The notes beneath the pieces were generated by a model. The model was not told the origin of the DNA and ran no database searches. It worked only from the letters and a program-made list of their open reading frames with translations. From positions 124,001-188,000 of the forward strand of contig NC_016520.1 of NCBI RefSeq assembly GCF_000236905.1: a stretch of 64,000 bases of DNA, in the 5' to 3' direction. Position numbers and translations under genes: made by a program. How positions within the stretch are numbered: position 1 is the stretch's first letter; the number at the start of each line of letters is the position of its first letter. This document shows positions 37,239 to 46,783 of this stretch, in pieces. Source of the DNA: Tetrapisispora phaffii CBS 4417 (lineage: Eukaryota > Ascomycota > Saccharomycetes > Saccharomycetales > Saccharomycetaceae).

Positions 37239-38111
37239 TTATTTAAATAGTGCATCATTTGATAATGGGTCGGCAGCTAATATATTTTCTCTGTTTTTAA
37301 TTTTCTTTTCAACAGCAGCGTCAGATCTTGATTTAGCTTCTTTGGCAGCTTGTTGTTTTATTTGTGCCCTTACAACGTTTGGTGATACGTATTGTTTATT
37401 TTCATAGATTTTTGGACCACCGAAAGAACCTTCTAAAATTAAGATAACAGTCATGACGAATCTTGGACCGATTTCAACTAAAGATAATTCTTCTTCATCT
37501 TCATATTCTTGGCTATTTCTTGCTGTGTGTGAGATTTCATATGTTCTGACCCAAATCTTATTATCGACGATACTGAATGACATGATATGGTCAATGAAAG
37601 GCTTCACCTTTCTGGCAGTAGGTGGAACACCAAAATTATGCATTAATAATTCTTTGATTAATTTGAAATGTGGAGAGGAGTCAAATCTATGATCAAAGGA
37701 TAAAACTGGACGAGAACCTTTTAAACAATTACCAGTGAAATTCAGTTCATTCATAGTATTCAAATTTTGTATGAAGAATTTAATAGTTGGACCATTTGGA
37801 GGCTTGGATAACCATAGATATAAATCTTGATGTTTTCTAGCTTCAAAGAATAAAATATTGTTACAATTATATAGCTCAGCAATTTCATTCAATTGTTGTA
37901 GATCTTTCTTCGTGTCTAGTTTTGGTTCTTTTCTAGAATGAGGTAGTAATGCATTTAAGTCTTGGATTAAGTGACGATGTCTGAAGTTCACACCTCTACT
38001 GGATATCAACAACGTGCGCTGTTTATTCATGAAATGTTTATCAAAGGCACCTTTCTTTTCTGTGGCATTTTTATTCTTGTTACCTGACAAGGCTTTGTAA
38101 ATTGACGACAT
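37239..38111 (-). CDS. BRX1: 60S ribosome assembly factor Brx1
   Basis: The 290-residue nucleolar Brix-domain protein is almost the same length as yeast Brx1 (291) and shares its start (MSSIYKAL) and end (NVLAADPLSNDALFK-like). The Brix core is visible: QRTLLISSRGVNFRHRHLIQDLNALLPHSRKEPKLD, YNCNNILFFEARKHQDLYLWL and SRPVLSFDHRFDSSPH. Brx1 acts with Ebp2 in early pre-60S particles and 27S pre-rRNA processing. The open frame continues 69 bases upstream to a non-ATG start; the ATG at 38109-38111 is the conserved one. PAC and RRPE elements lie about 190-230 bp upstream. Confidence 0.98.
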   Translation of the reverse strand: MSSIYKALSGNKNKNATEKKGAFDKHFMNKQRTLLISSRGVNFRHRHLIQDLNALLPHSRKEPKLDTKKDLQQLNEIAELYNCNNILFFEARKHQDLYLWLSKPPNGPTIKFFIQNLNTMNELNFTGNCLKGSRPVLSFDHRFDSSPHFKLIKELLMHNFGVPPTARKVKPFIDHIMSFSIVDNKIWVRTYEISHTARNSQEYEDEEELSLVEIGPRFVMTVILILEGSFGGPKIYENKQYVSPNVVRAQIKQQAAKEAKSRSDAAVEKKIKNRENILAADPLSNDALFK

Positions 38112-38300
38112 CTTGAGGGGGAAGGGAAGCTGCGGATCGTTAACTGCTCTGTAATCACCGACTGACCTTACTGTTAACAATGAATGCTGATGCTATCCAC
38201 TCACAACATACATTAAATCAATAATCTGATTCATTTAAATATGTAGTTTAGATACTGTAATTGTAATGTCTTCACCATTATTGTCACTAACTTTTTTGAA

Positions 38301-38309
38301 GCTCATCGC
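38301..38309 (-). promoter_or_regulatory. PAC element upstream of BRX1, between two AACTTTTTTGAA repeats
   Basis: GCTCATCGC is PAC on the minus strand, 190 bp upstream of BRX1. It is bracketed by two exact 12-base direct repeats AACTTTTTTGAA at 38289-38300 and 38310-38321, offset by 21 bp (two helical turns). Confidence 0.75.
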
Positions 38310-38326
38310 AACTTTTTTGAAATTTC

Positions 38327-38339
38327 AAAAAAATTTTCA
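38327..38339 (-). promoter_or_regulatory. RRPE upstream of BRX1
   Basis: On the minus strand the sequence reads TGAAAATTTTTTT, the Stb3-bound RRPE, adjacent to PAC in the usual pairing for ribosome-biogenesis genes. Confidence 0.7.
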
Positions 38340-38424
38340 GAAAAGTTGATTACTGCGGTCGTGTTGGGTGATAAATGGGGTTTGCGCCGTGAAATGGCGA
38401 CGGCCCTTCCTGAACAATTGGCAC

Positions 38425-38470
38425 GTGACCCTGGCACCTGGCAGATGCATCTGCCAGGTGCCAGGGTCAC
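38425..38470. repeat. 46-bp perfect palindrome built of CCTGGCA heptamers
   Basis: The 23-base arms are exact reverse complements with no spacer; the centre is ATGCAT. Each arm is GTGAC, then two direct copies of CCTGGCA, then GATG. It sits in a patch with 37 G/C in 60 (38401-38460), unlike the AT-rich surroundings. Another TGCCAGG occurs at about 38551. Confidence 0.95.
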
Positions 38471-38730
38471 AGAGGTTTACCGTCAGTGGTCCAATGCAGT
38501 CATCGATGGGTTGAGTTACTTGGGTTGTATGTCTTTAATCTGTGTTCAATGCCTGCCAGGTTCCTTTAAAAAGTAGCCTGGATCTTTGGTGCGTAAGGCT
38601 ATGGGTCGCAAAACGTATTTTGACAGCTACGAATAGAAAAGAATAGAGTAATTATGTAATTGACATGATATAGACATTAAACTAGAACTATAAAACGGTT
38701 CCTAGTCAGAGCACTTTTCACATGGACAAG

Positions 38731-39270
38731 TTAGTCCAAGTTCAACTCTTCTTCGGCCGTTTGCTTACTGAACTCGACAACAGAGGTAATGGCCAATAGA
38801 TGGTCTTCCTCTTGCTTTAATCCACTGACAGTTAATACAGCGACTGGGAAGTCTGTGTTGCTTAAATACAATGGTACTGCACCACCATGGAAAGCGTACT
38901 CACTGGATGAAACAAAGAATCTCTCTTCTGGAGTTTTATCGCCCTTTTTGCATCCCATGAAAAATGTGGAGTGGTTGAATCTGTTCACTGTCTTGGACTT
39001 TCTCGTAATCCAGAAATCGTTATCTAGGGACGAGCCACTTGCAGTAATGGTACGGAATACTTTGTGACCGTTGGTTAAAGAAATATCAATAGCGACTGGC
39101 TTTCCTGGGAATAATTCCAATGCGGCTTTTCTAATGAAAGAACCTAATTCGAAGGCAACGTCGTTATTAAAATTAGAAAGCACACATTGTTTCTCTTGTG
39201 CTTCAATTTCCTCTAATGAAGCTTTACGTGAAATTAATTTTTTTAATAATTTTTCTTCTAATTGTAACAT
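38731..39270 (-). CDS. YBR137W: YBR137W-like DUF336/GlcG-domain protein
   Basis: The 179-residue protein has exactly the length of S. cerevisiae YBR137W and shares long blocks: KPVAIDISLTNGHKVFRT, LDNDFWITRKSKTV, FFMGCKKGDKTPEERFFV and EYAFHGGAVPLYL, ending EELNLD. The family is a HbpS/GlcG-like (DUF336) fold, cytosolic and oligomeric. In yeast the protein has been linked to the Get4-Get5/Sgt2 tail-anchored protein pathway; its biochemical activity is not settled. It comes from the chromosome II sister region and is inserted here between two chromosome XV-type genes (BRX1 and YOL075C), which is one of the signs of a mosaic gene order. Confidence 0.95.
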   Translation of the reverse strand: MLQLEEKLLKKLISRKASLEEIEAQEKQCVLSNFNNDVAFELGSFIRKAALELFPGKPVAIDISLTNGHKVFRTITASGSSLDNDFWITRKSKTVNRFNHSTFFMGCKKGDKTPEERFFVSSSEYAFHGGAVPLYLSNTDFPVAVLTVSGLKQEEDHLLAITSVVEFSKQTAEEELNLD

Positions 39271-39811
39271 CCTATGGTTTGGTTTGTATGTATTGGAATG
39301 AATATTTTCTATTAAACTGTACTGTGTGCTTATATCAAATGCACCAATTGAATCAACTCAAATTTGAATGGAGATAATTTCATCAAATAGATACCTAGAT
39401 GCATATACACACACATATATATATAAATATAGAATCTTACGATGTGTGTTTGCGTTGTAAACATGATCCTTAATTCGCATTCTGATGTCCTATGGTGTTC
39501 CGATACCCGTTCGATTACAAAGGCCGGGGAAACTAATGACAGTAACATGAAATATCCAATATGTTGAAGTAATGGCCTATTCATAATGGTTTTGACATCT
39601 GAAAGTTAATTACTTGAGATATGAAATATCAATATTCGTACGATTGCTTGAATGTATCCATAATCTTTAAACAAACAGCAACTTTTATGATCTTTTTCTT
39701 TTAAAGTGCTTCAAATATTCGTGCATACGCATAGTCTTATAGTATTGATAAAGGATAAATAATTTTATAAATATATATGTTGTTTAAATAGCAGGATATT
39801 TACTGTTTGTT
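39271..39811. other. Intergenic: YBR137W promoter and YOL075C 3' end
   Basis: 541 bp. Has a short TA/CA repeat at about 39408-39428. An 84-codon minus-strand frame with ATG (39330-39584) has no recognisable similarity and lies in the promoter; I do not call it a gene. Confidence 0.55.
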
Positions 39812-42800
39812 TTACCATTTGATCCATTCTAATTTGGCCTTTAATATTAAGTATGCTATTGTACGATATATGAATGCAACACATACAATAATACCTAGAT
39901 AATGGCTAGTATTTACTACCAAATTATAGGATTCCAAAACAGATGTGCCATTTGCAAATTCACAGGTACCATCCTCTAATCTCCCACCATCGTTGCAGGT
40001 AAACGTTAAATCTGATGGGAATGCATAATTGATTATAACTAAAGATGTGTAATTCAATGGGTTTAGATAATTGAACCCTTTAAGAACTCTAGATAGGTCC
40101 AATGACAAAAGACCAGACATCTGAGTACCAATGGACAATACGACGGATATACAATTCACGACAAAGCCTGGTCTTTCAAAGAATGTGTTTGTAATAATAC
40201 CCAAAGCCTCTCCACATGACACAATTGCCAAAGAACAATATGCTGTGACGAAAAAATTACCAGGTGTTCTTGGCAATCCGCATACCATTACAGTAAATAC
40301 AGAATATATTAATGATGAAAGAGCTGATAATGGAAGTTCCAATGTCATATATGCTAAAAAGAAAGGCGCAATTCCATAGACTCCGTCATGGTACTCTTCG
40401 TAAAAGTAATTTCTCTCCTTAGGGTAGCACGCTAAATTAGCTAGCATCCCAACAAAATATAATGCAGTCGACTCTTGAGCTAAACCTAACCTGTTGTTAA
40501 CCCCAGCATAAGTGTTTCTCAAAGGAGCCCAAAATAATGCAAAAATCACACCTAGACCTGGTACCTGAGCAATTCTTGCCATTAGCGAATCAAAATTTCT
40601 TCTTGTTGTTGTAAATTGTCTTTTAACATTAACGAAATAAGCCACTGCTATATTACATGGAGCTCTAATAACATCGCCGTATTCATTTAAGAATTGTTCG
40701 TCGACCATTACCTTATTTTCCTTTTGTGGAGTATCAATATTAAGTTCCTTAAAATGATTATTCCAACTGTCGATTATCGAAGTAACTCTTTTTGTTGATA
40801 TTTCAGTGTTTTTCTCATTTTGTTTATTCAATGAAATAATGTCTAAGAAATAGTCTGCAATGTTAGTGAATGCGGGACATACGTATCCTAAGTTTTTAAA
40901 GTAATTGATCATTTCCTTTGGAGAACCATTAAAAGCAGTTCTTCCAGATTTAGCTAGAAGTAAAACATTTCCAAATTTTTTAAATAATTCAGCTCTAGGT
41001 TGATGGATAGTTATTATAACGGTTTTTCCAAAATCAGCACTCAATTGTTCTAAGATTTCTAAAACTGTTAAAGATGTGAAACTGTCAAGCCCTGATGTAG
41101 GTTCGTCGAGAAGTAATATAGGTGGATCTTTCAATAATTGGATACCCATTGAAACTCTACGTTTTTCACCACCACTTATACCTTTAACAAATTCATCACC
41201 GATAATTGTATTTTGACAATTAGTTAATCCCAACGCTCTTATCAATGTGTCTATTTTTTCGTCTCTCTCATCAGAACACATGTAGTGTAGACGTAAATCT
41301 GCCGCAAACTTGAATGATTCTCTGACAGTTAATTTCGATAACAAATGATCGTCATCTTGAGAAACATATGCACATAAACTTTTAAACATTTCCTCGGAAA
41401 TTTCATTGTCATTTAGTGCTATTGAACCTTCCTTAGAAAATGTGGCAAACATAGACGATTTCTGCTTTGCAGATATCAGATTCAGTAAGGAAGATTTGCC
41501 TGAACCAGAGGGACCCATAATAGCATTAATCATACCTGGTTTAAAAGTTGCATTAATGGAGTTTAAGATTTCTTTTGTGTGGTGATGATATAAACCAGTC
41601 TTTATATTTGAAAAAAATTGCAAATAGGTGACTGATAATTTTATATTTCTTAATGTCACTGTAATATTAGATTTCTTGAGACCTTTTGCTTCTAAATCGT
41701 CGTTCTTTGATGTAAAGCTCATCAAGCTATTTTCATGTTGAACACTTTTCACATCAGTGAGTCCCAGAGTATTGGCACTAGTTGACTTGTCATCTTTTAG
41801 AATATTCTTTTTTTTGGACTTAATTTCATTTTGAAGTGTGATATCAACTTTTTTAACATAAAACATAAAAAGAGCGGCAGACATATATCCAATAACCCAA
41901 CATAACAGAACTACAGCTGGAACTGTCTTCCAATGTCGTGGAAATCCGTAAGAATCAAGTAATTCGTTACCAATACATTCGTCTAGGTTATCTGTATGAC
42001 AACCTTCGTTGGTAAAGGTGTTTGACATAAGAGCACCAAAACCAAACCATGAAAACGATATATATTTCGTCCAACGAACATAAACTGGTGTCTTTTTAGC
42101 GTTTACAAAAAACCCTGAAGCCAATGATAGCAGTGTGTAACTTAAATTGCCAACAAGAGATGCTTTTGAAAAATCTCGTGAAACTGCAACAGACAATAAT
42201 GCTAATCCAGAACTTGATAATTGAATTAAAAATATGACAACAAAGTGAAAAAAGAACTTTTTGGCATCTGCCTCAAGTCCAAACATAAAGTAAGTTATAA
42301 CAACAAAAATTAAGACCATCATTAAATCATCAGAAAAGAATAGTGAAATTTTTCTGGCAGTTACAAATGATACAGGTGTCACTGTACCTTCCGCTCTTTC
42401 CCTATCATACAATGCAATATCTTGCTCACATAGTCTATAAGTGTCGAACAATAAATATAAATAACTTTGTAAAATGATTGATGAGTATAAACATGAAGTT
42501 CTAGATCTCAACCCACTTGTTGTATTTATATCAGTTTTATAAAAGATCCACCCCGTTATAGTTCCCATGATTGATGGTTCCATAAATGTAGCGATCATCG
42601 TCACGTAATCGTTTCGGTATAGTTTATTGTTTCTTCTAACAAGAATAGATACCTGCTTTAAATATGGAACGCTTGCAGACATAGTTTTGACGTTTACTTC
42701 ATTGCTTTTATCAAATTTTATAAATTTGTTTGTCGAAAGTTCATGTTCTTTCCAACTTTTAACTAGAAAGTCTAGTCTGTCTTCTGTTAGAATTTTTGAA

Positions 42801-43750
42801 TCATCTTTCCTAGAATCTACACTGGATATATCAATTAAGTAATCAGCGGGGTTGACCAATTGTGGCACTGTATATCCTAATTTCTCAAAATAAGGAATTG
42901 CATATGTGGTATCATCACAAAATACAATACTACCTCTTGATAGAATACACAGTTTATCGAAGAGGAATAGGATATCAGACCTAGGTTGGTGAATTGACAT
43001 AATAAAAGTTCTTCCACCAAATTGGGCTAACCTTTTGATTGTTTTAATAACTAAAAATGCCGAATATGCGTCAAGTCCCGTAGTTGGCTCATCGAGATAC
43101 ATTAAAGAAGGATTAGAAATCATTTGTGTCCCTATACTTAATCTCCTTTTTTCACCACCGGATAACCCTCTATGGCTGCTATCACCAACAAGAGTGTCTG
43201 CACAGTCAATTAAGCCTAGTTCGTATATAAGTTCATCGACCAACTTTGCGTTTTCTTCTTTTGATTGTTGTAATTTTAATTCTGCAGAATACATTAAAGT
43301 TTCTCTACATGTTAGTTTTGGAGCCAAAACATCTTGTTGTGGAAGATATGCCATTGATGCATGACTAGATGCTATTGATTCTTGGCTAGTACTTGATAAA
43401 CTAAATGTATCAGAAGTCACACTTACTTTCTCGTATGGGTTGCTAGATGTTGTAGAGGAGTTATTATCCGCTATGTATGAAATATCACCTGTATAACTTA
43501 ACCCACCACTAATTTTAGATGCTAAAACGTTTAATAAAGTAGTTTTACCAGAACCAGAGCCACCGATTACTGCCATAACAGAACCACTTGGCAAATCGAT
43601 AGAAAAGTCTCTTATTAGAGTTTTCTTAGATTTAGATGCAGTAATTGTTAGGTCACGAACATGAAGGGAAACTTTATTAGTTGGTTTAAACTTGATGTGG
43701 TTCTCCTCTGTATCATCCAGTGTGGTAGTTGGATTTCTTTCTGGACTCAT
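39812..43750 (-). CDS. YOL075C: Full-length ABCG-type ABC transporter (YOL075C-like)
   Basis: The 1312-residue protein has two ABC-TM halves in the order NBD-TMD-NBD-TMD. NBD1: Walker A GGSGSGKTT (about residues 64-72), signature LSGGEKRRLSIG, Walker B LMYLDEPTTGLD. NBD2: Walker A GPSGSGKSS (about 740), signature ISGGEKRRVSMG, Walker B ILLLDEPTSGLD. Membrane segments lie at about 390-640 and 1070-1310. Half-size NBD arrangement and length fit S. cerevisiae YOL075C (1294), a putative vacuolar or plasma-membrane transporter related to PDR/White-type pumps; the substrate is not known. The open frame begins 6 bases earlier with TTG; the ATG at 43748-43750 gives MSPERNPTTT. No pleiotropic drug response element was seen upstream. 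Confidence 0.95.
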   Translation of the reverse strand: MSPERNPTTTLDDTEENHIKFKPTNKVSLHVRDLTITASKSKKTLIRDFSIDLPSGSVMAVIGGSGSGKTTLLNVLASKISGGLSYTGDISYIADNNSSTTSSNPYEKVSVTSDTFSLSSTSQESIASSHASMAYLPQQDVLAPKLTCRETLMYSAELKLQQSKEENAKLVDELIYELGLIDCADTLVGDSSHRGLSGGEKRRLSIGTQMISNPSLMYLDEPTTGLDAYSAFLVIKTIKRLAQFGGRTFIMSIHQPRSDILFLFDKLCILSRGSIVFCDDTTYAIPYFEKLGYTVPQLVNPADYLIDISSVDSRKDDSKILTEDRLDFLVKSWKEHELSTNKFIKFDKSNEVNVKTMSASVPYLKQVSILVRRNNKLYRNDYVTMIATFMEPSIMGTITGWIFYKTDINTTSGLRSRTSCLYSSIILQSYLYLLFDTYRLCEQDIALYDRERAEGTVTPVSFVTARKISLFFSDDLMMVLIFVVITYFMFGLEADAKKFFFHFVVIFLIQLSSSGLALLSVAVSRDFSKASLVGNLSYTLLSLASGFFVNAKKTPVYVRWTKYISFSWFGFGALMSNTFTNEGCHTDNLDECIGNELLDSYGFPRHWKTVPAVVLLCWVIGYMSAALFMFYVKKVDITLQNEIKSKKKNILKDDKSTSANTLGLTDVKSVQHENSLMSFTSKNDDLEAKGLKKSNITVTLRNIKLSVTYLQFFSNIKTGLYHHHTKEILNSINATFKPGMINAIMGPSGSGKSSLLNLISAKQKSSMFATFSKEGSIALNDNEISEEMFKSLCAYVSQDDDHLLSKLTVRESFKFAADLRLHYMCSDERDEKIDTLIRALGLTNCQNTIIGDEFVKGISGGEKRRVSMGIQLLKDPPILLLDEPTSGLDSFTSLTVLEILEQLSADFGKTVIITIHQPRAELFKKFGNVLLLAKSGRTAFNGSPKEMINYFKNLGYVCPAFTNIADYFLDIISLNKQNEKNTEISTKRVTSIIDSWNNHFKELNIDTPQKENKVMVDEQFLNEYGDVIRAPCNIAVAYFVNVKRQFTTTRRNFDSLMARIAQVPGLGVIFALFWAPLRNTYAGVNNRLGLAQESTALYFVGMLANLACYPKERNYFYEEYHDGVYGIAPFFLAYMTLELPLSALSSLIYSVFTVMVCGLPRTPGNFFVTAYCSLAIVSCGEALGIITNTFFERPGFVVNCISVVLSIGTQMSGLLSLDLSRVLKGFNYLNPLNYTSLVIINYAFPSDLTFTCNDGGRLEDGTCEFANGTSVLESYNLVVNTSHYLGIIVCVAFIYRTIAYLILKAKLEWIKW

Positions 43751-44526
43751 CTTCAAAAAATCTTTTTCTTTTGGGAACAGTTATTTGATATCAAATATCA
43801 GATATATGAATTACTGTGCAAAGTCCAGATAGAATATGGTACAGCTTCGATAAGAAACAATATTTTAAGTGAAAGTCTTTAATAAAGTTATATCACAATC
43901 TAATTAGAAATAATTACCAGTGTCATTTACGTTCCTGAAATGTTTTCAATTGAAGGAAAAATTAATAAATGAACAGTCTCCAACGAATAAAATTTGTTGC
44001 AATGCCATATACTAAATTGGAGAATTCAATAATGGAGAACAAGTACCTTAAACGAATGATGAACTTCTAAACGTTTATGTATTTAATTTCTTCCTCATGA
44101 GTTCTTTTCTTTAAAGTGACTTTTTTCACTTCCAAGATGTTTCGTTAAAGGGTCACTTTTTATGTGAGGACCCGATATCGATGAGCTAGTTACATACAGT
44201 ATTCATTGATGGAAAGTTGGTTTCTTAAAGGTGAAAGTGTGATTTGGAGGTTAATATACAACGAATGACTATATCTAAGAACTATATTGATCTTAGGTGT
44301 TAATTCAATTTTGTTAGAAATATTTTTAATTATAGGTAATGTAAAGTAAAAATCCACATTTTTTAACCAAATGTTAAATAATATAGGATCAGTTCACATC
44401 AACTTTGGGCCAATGCCGAATGCACTCTTAGTTAGTACATTTCTTAAGCTCATTACTAAAAATATTTATAACTCTAGTTCAAAATATTATTTCATTAATT
44501 TAACATTGTATTTACGCAATATATAG
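43751..44526. other. Intergenic: YOL075C promoter and SMD1 3' end
   Basis: 776 bp, AT-rich. A small inverted repeat AAGTGA/TCACTT with a 6-base T-rich loop lies near 44116-44133. I see no gene or RNA feature. Confidence 0.5.
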
Positions 44527-44985
44527 TTATATATTTCTTCTAGGTCTTTTTCCTACTTCGTCACCAAAATCCCTCCTTCTTTTTCTGTTTTGGTCATCAC
44601 TAACTTTACCAATCTTTCTTAATTTATTCAATTGTCTCTCATCCACGAGAAGTGAATCCAAATTTAATGAATCCGGTAAAATGATCTGTCTGATAGTATT
44701 TCCACGGATATTAATATATTGCAAGGATGTAGTAGTATCACCATTCAGATCATTTACATTATTGCTTTGGTTATCTATCAAATATAAACTTGCCAATGCA
44801 GTTGGATTCACTACTTTTGATCTTGATGAGTTCTTGTTGTGCGGTAATGATAATTTCACATCAGTTAATGTGGCATTCATTTGTGGGGAAACAGACTGTA
44901 AAGTACCCCAAACAGTTGTACCATTTTTTAGTTCAATAGTAACTTGTTCATTACGTAGTTTTTTCAAAAAATTTACTAACTTCAT
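44527..44985 (-). CDS. SMD1: Core spliceosomal Sm protein SmD1
   Basis: The 152-residue protein begins MKLVNFLKKLRNEQVTIELKNGTTVWGTL, the Sm1 motif, which is nearly identical to yeast Smd1. The Sm2 motif is IRGNTIRQIILPDSLNL. The tail is basic with RRRRDF and RPRR. SmD1 forms the heptameric ring on U1, U2, U4 and U5 snRNAs. A middle S/N-rich insert (about residues 50-85) is typical of yeasts. A second in-frame ATG lies 12 bases upstream (44997) and would add MGTV; the start at 44985 matches the conserved family N-terminus. In S. cerevisiae the gene is YGR074W, so its neighbours differ here. Confidence 0.97.
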   Translation of the reverse strand: MKLVNFLKKLRNEQVTIELKNGTTVWGTLQSVSPQMNATLTDVKLSLPHNKNSSRSKVVNPTALASLYLIDNQSNNVNDLNGDTTTSLQYINIRGNTIRQIILPDSLNLDSLLVDERQLNKLRKIGKVSDDQNRKRRRDFGDEVGKRPRRNI

Positions 44986-45410
44986 TACAGTTCCCATGTT
45001 CCAACTATCCTATAATGTTGCTATTATCAGCGTCTTTCTTCAATCGTTGTTTCTTTATATTTGCACTTCTCGCTAAATGTAAAAAAAAATATAATAGAAA
45101 ACTAATGTTACAATGTTCTATCTAAATACTGCCTCACACAACTCTAGCCGTTATCTCTTTTCCATTAACTGGTAACAATTGAAATATAAACTGCTAATTG
45201 TGTTAAAGTTGAAACATTTCGATTTTGCTTTCTTATATAAAATTTCTCGCATAGTGAAAAATATACCCATTACCGGTATAGAAGAACCTGTCATTTCTAA
45301 GTATTTACATTTTATTAAAAGTATAATTTATAAAAGAATAACAACAATAATATACTTATAAACATTTCAATTTGAATGGAATGCAACTGTCCATGTATAT
45401 TTGTGTTTTC
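44986..45410. other. Intergenic: SMD1 promoter and FAD1 3' end
   Basis: 425 bp, AT-rich. A 60-codon plus-strand frame at 45179 starts with TTG and is not gene-like. Nothing else seen. Confidence 0.5.
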
Positions 45411-46376
45411 TTAATTTTTTGGTTTCTTGATTCTTCCTGCTCTTTCAAGCTTCTCATCTATAAGATACCAACCGGGATAGTAAGTAGCGTTATATGAGTG
45501 TAATAATTGTCTGTCTGATTTGTCTAAATTGGATAAGTTAACTTTAAAATCTTGGTCCCCGTTATCGATACCAATTTCCGTACTTTGATTTCTGTTTCTG
45601 TTGAAGGCACTTTTTAATTCCTCACTGAAATAGAATTGATGTTTTTCATTTGTATTGAGATTAGGATTTGGTAATGTGTTATCGATATCACCGATCGAGG
45701 TATATCCTTCACCATATAATCCACAAATTGGCTCTCCAGAATATATTAGAAAACTCCAAATATTTGTAAGGTGCCAATCAAGCAATGGTTGCACCCTATA
45801 GAAATTGGGCCAACCTTCATCTGTCATGTCAATTAATGATAAATTCTCACTATACGGGTCGGAATGTCTTACGCCAACTACAATGGCTTCAATCTCAGAT
45901 TTGTCATCTAAATAATCTTGAAACAAATCTGCCATATTTTTCTTCGAGGATACTGAATTTTTTGCATTAGAAAAGTCATACATATCCAAATGATACCTAT
46001 CCACAGTGTCCTTGATAAAATGTTCCATCGTCAGAAAATTGACATCATTGGAAATTAAAACGGATGAAACACTAGAAATTGGGAACTGCATATATTCCAT
46101 CCCATATTGTGATTGTTGTGCAAATGTATAAAAATATTCCCATAGACAACTCAAATACAATATCAATAACACTTGACAGTCTTTGCCACCATTATAAGAA
46201 AACGCTATTTTACTACCAAAGGGATTCCAGTTTGTAAAAACAGTATTTAATATATCTCTTCTACTATTTTGCAATGTAAGTTGAGTCTCTTGAATGATTG
46301 AATTACTATTGTTAAGGCTTAAGTAAGATTCCGTTATGTTGTAGCACAGTTGTGACACTTTTTCTAGGCTTATCAT
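45411..46376 (-). CDS. FAD1: FAD synthetase (FMN adenylyltransferase) Fad1
   Basis: The 321-residue enzyme converts FMN and ATP to FAD in the cytosol. It belongs to the PAPS-reductase-like family, with the PP-loop SYNGGKDCQVLLILYLSCLWEYF (about residues 60-82), the VGVRHSDPYSE segment, RVQPLLDWHLTNIWSFLIYSGEPICGLYGEGYTSIG and the C-terminus NATYYPGWYLIDEKLERAGRIK. Each matches yeast Fad1 (306 residues). The frame extends 27 bases to a GTG; the ATG at 46374-46376 (MISLEKVSQLCYNI) fits the yeast start. S. cerevisiae FAD1 is YDL045C, from the same sister block as SIR2, SLM3, PRP9 and ARP2 found further right. Confidence 0.97.
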   Translation of the reverse strand: MISLEKVSQLCYNITESYLSLNNSNSIIQETQLTLQNSRRDILNTVFTNWNPFGSKIAFSYNGGKDCQVLLILYLSCLWEYFYTFAQQSQYGMEYMQFPISSVSSVLISNDVNFLTMEHFIKDTVDRYHLDMYDFSNAKNSVSSKKNMADLFQDYLDDKSEIEAIVVGVRHSDPYSENLSLIDMTDEGWPNFYRVQPLLDWHLTNIWSFLIYSGEPICGLYGEGYTSIGDIDNTLPNPNLNTNEKHQFYFSEELKSAFNRNRNQSTEIGIDNGDQDFKVNLSNLDKSDRQLLHSYNATYYPGWYLIDEKLERAGRIKKPKN

Positions 46377-46783
46377 TTTTAAATGCCATTTAATTCGTGC
46401 CACAACTATAGCAGGAAACTAATTCTTATATATCGTAAAAGTATATCAGTACTTCAAATGTTTCAATAACAATCAATATATTTTATATACACACATTACA
46501 AATCAATTGAACTCTAACCTTTATCCCATTTCATCTCATCTGTCTCTTTATTCTCATCAAGATTCTTTTTTTCAAATTCCATTATATAATACAGAGCCTT
46601 AAATTTTTCATGTAAGGCTAACCTCAACAAGAGGTGATTGATTAATAGTTGAATGTTTTAACAAGTTTGCTTATTCTATCATCTGTTTATTAATAGCAGT
46701 AATATATTGATACATTGTTACATATGTATACCAGTATTAGTTATATACATTTACTGGTCATACTTGGGTACTTGATACAGATG
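46377..46783. other. Intergenic: FAD1 promoter and NBA1 3' end
   Basis: 407 bp, AT-rich. No gene, RNA or repeat is recognised. Confidence 0.5.

Larger units (their letters stand above)
38112..38730. other. BRX1 promoter and GC-rich island with palindrome
   Basis: 619 bp between BRX1 and YBR137W (both on the minus strand). It holds the BRX1 PAC/RRPE elements (38289-38339) and then a GC-rich island from about 38355 to 38610 containing a perfect 46-bp palindrome. A 76-codon plus-strand frame (38346-38576) runs through the palindrome but starts with TTG and resembles nothing. ATP19 and MDM20, found here in S. cerevisiae, are absent. Confidence 0.65.

Noticed and set aside
38346..38576. 76-codon open frame through the 46-bp palindrome
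   Set aside because: It starts with TTG and its centre is simply the translated palindrome; no similarity recognised. I keep the DNA feature and not a gene.
39330..39584. 84-codon minus-strand frame with an ATG in the YBR137W promoter
   Set aside because: The sequence has tracts derived from TA/CA repeats (YIYIYMCVYM), and there is no family match or regulatory context.
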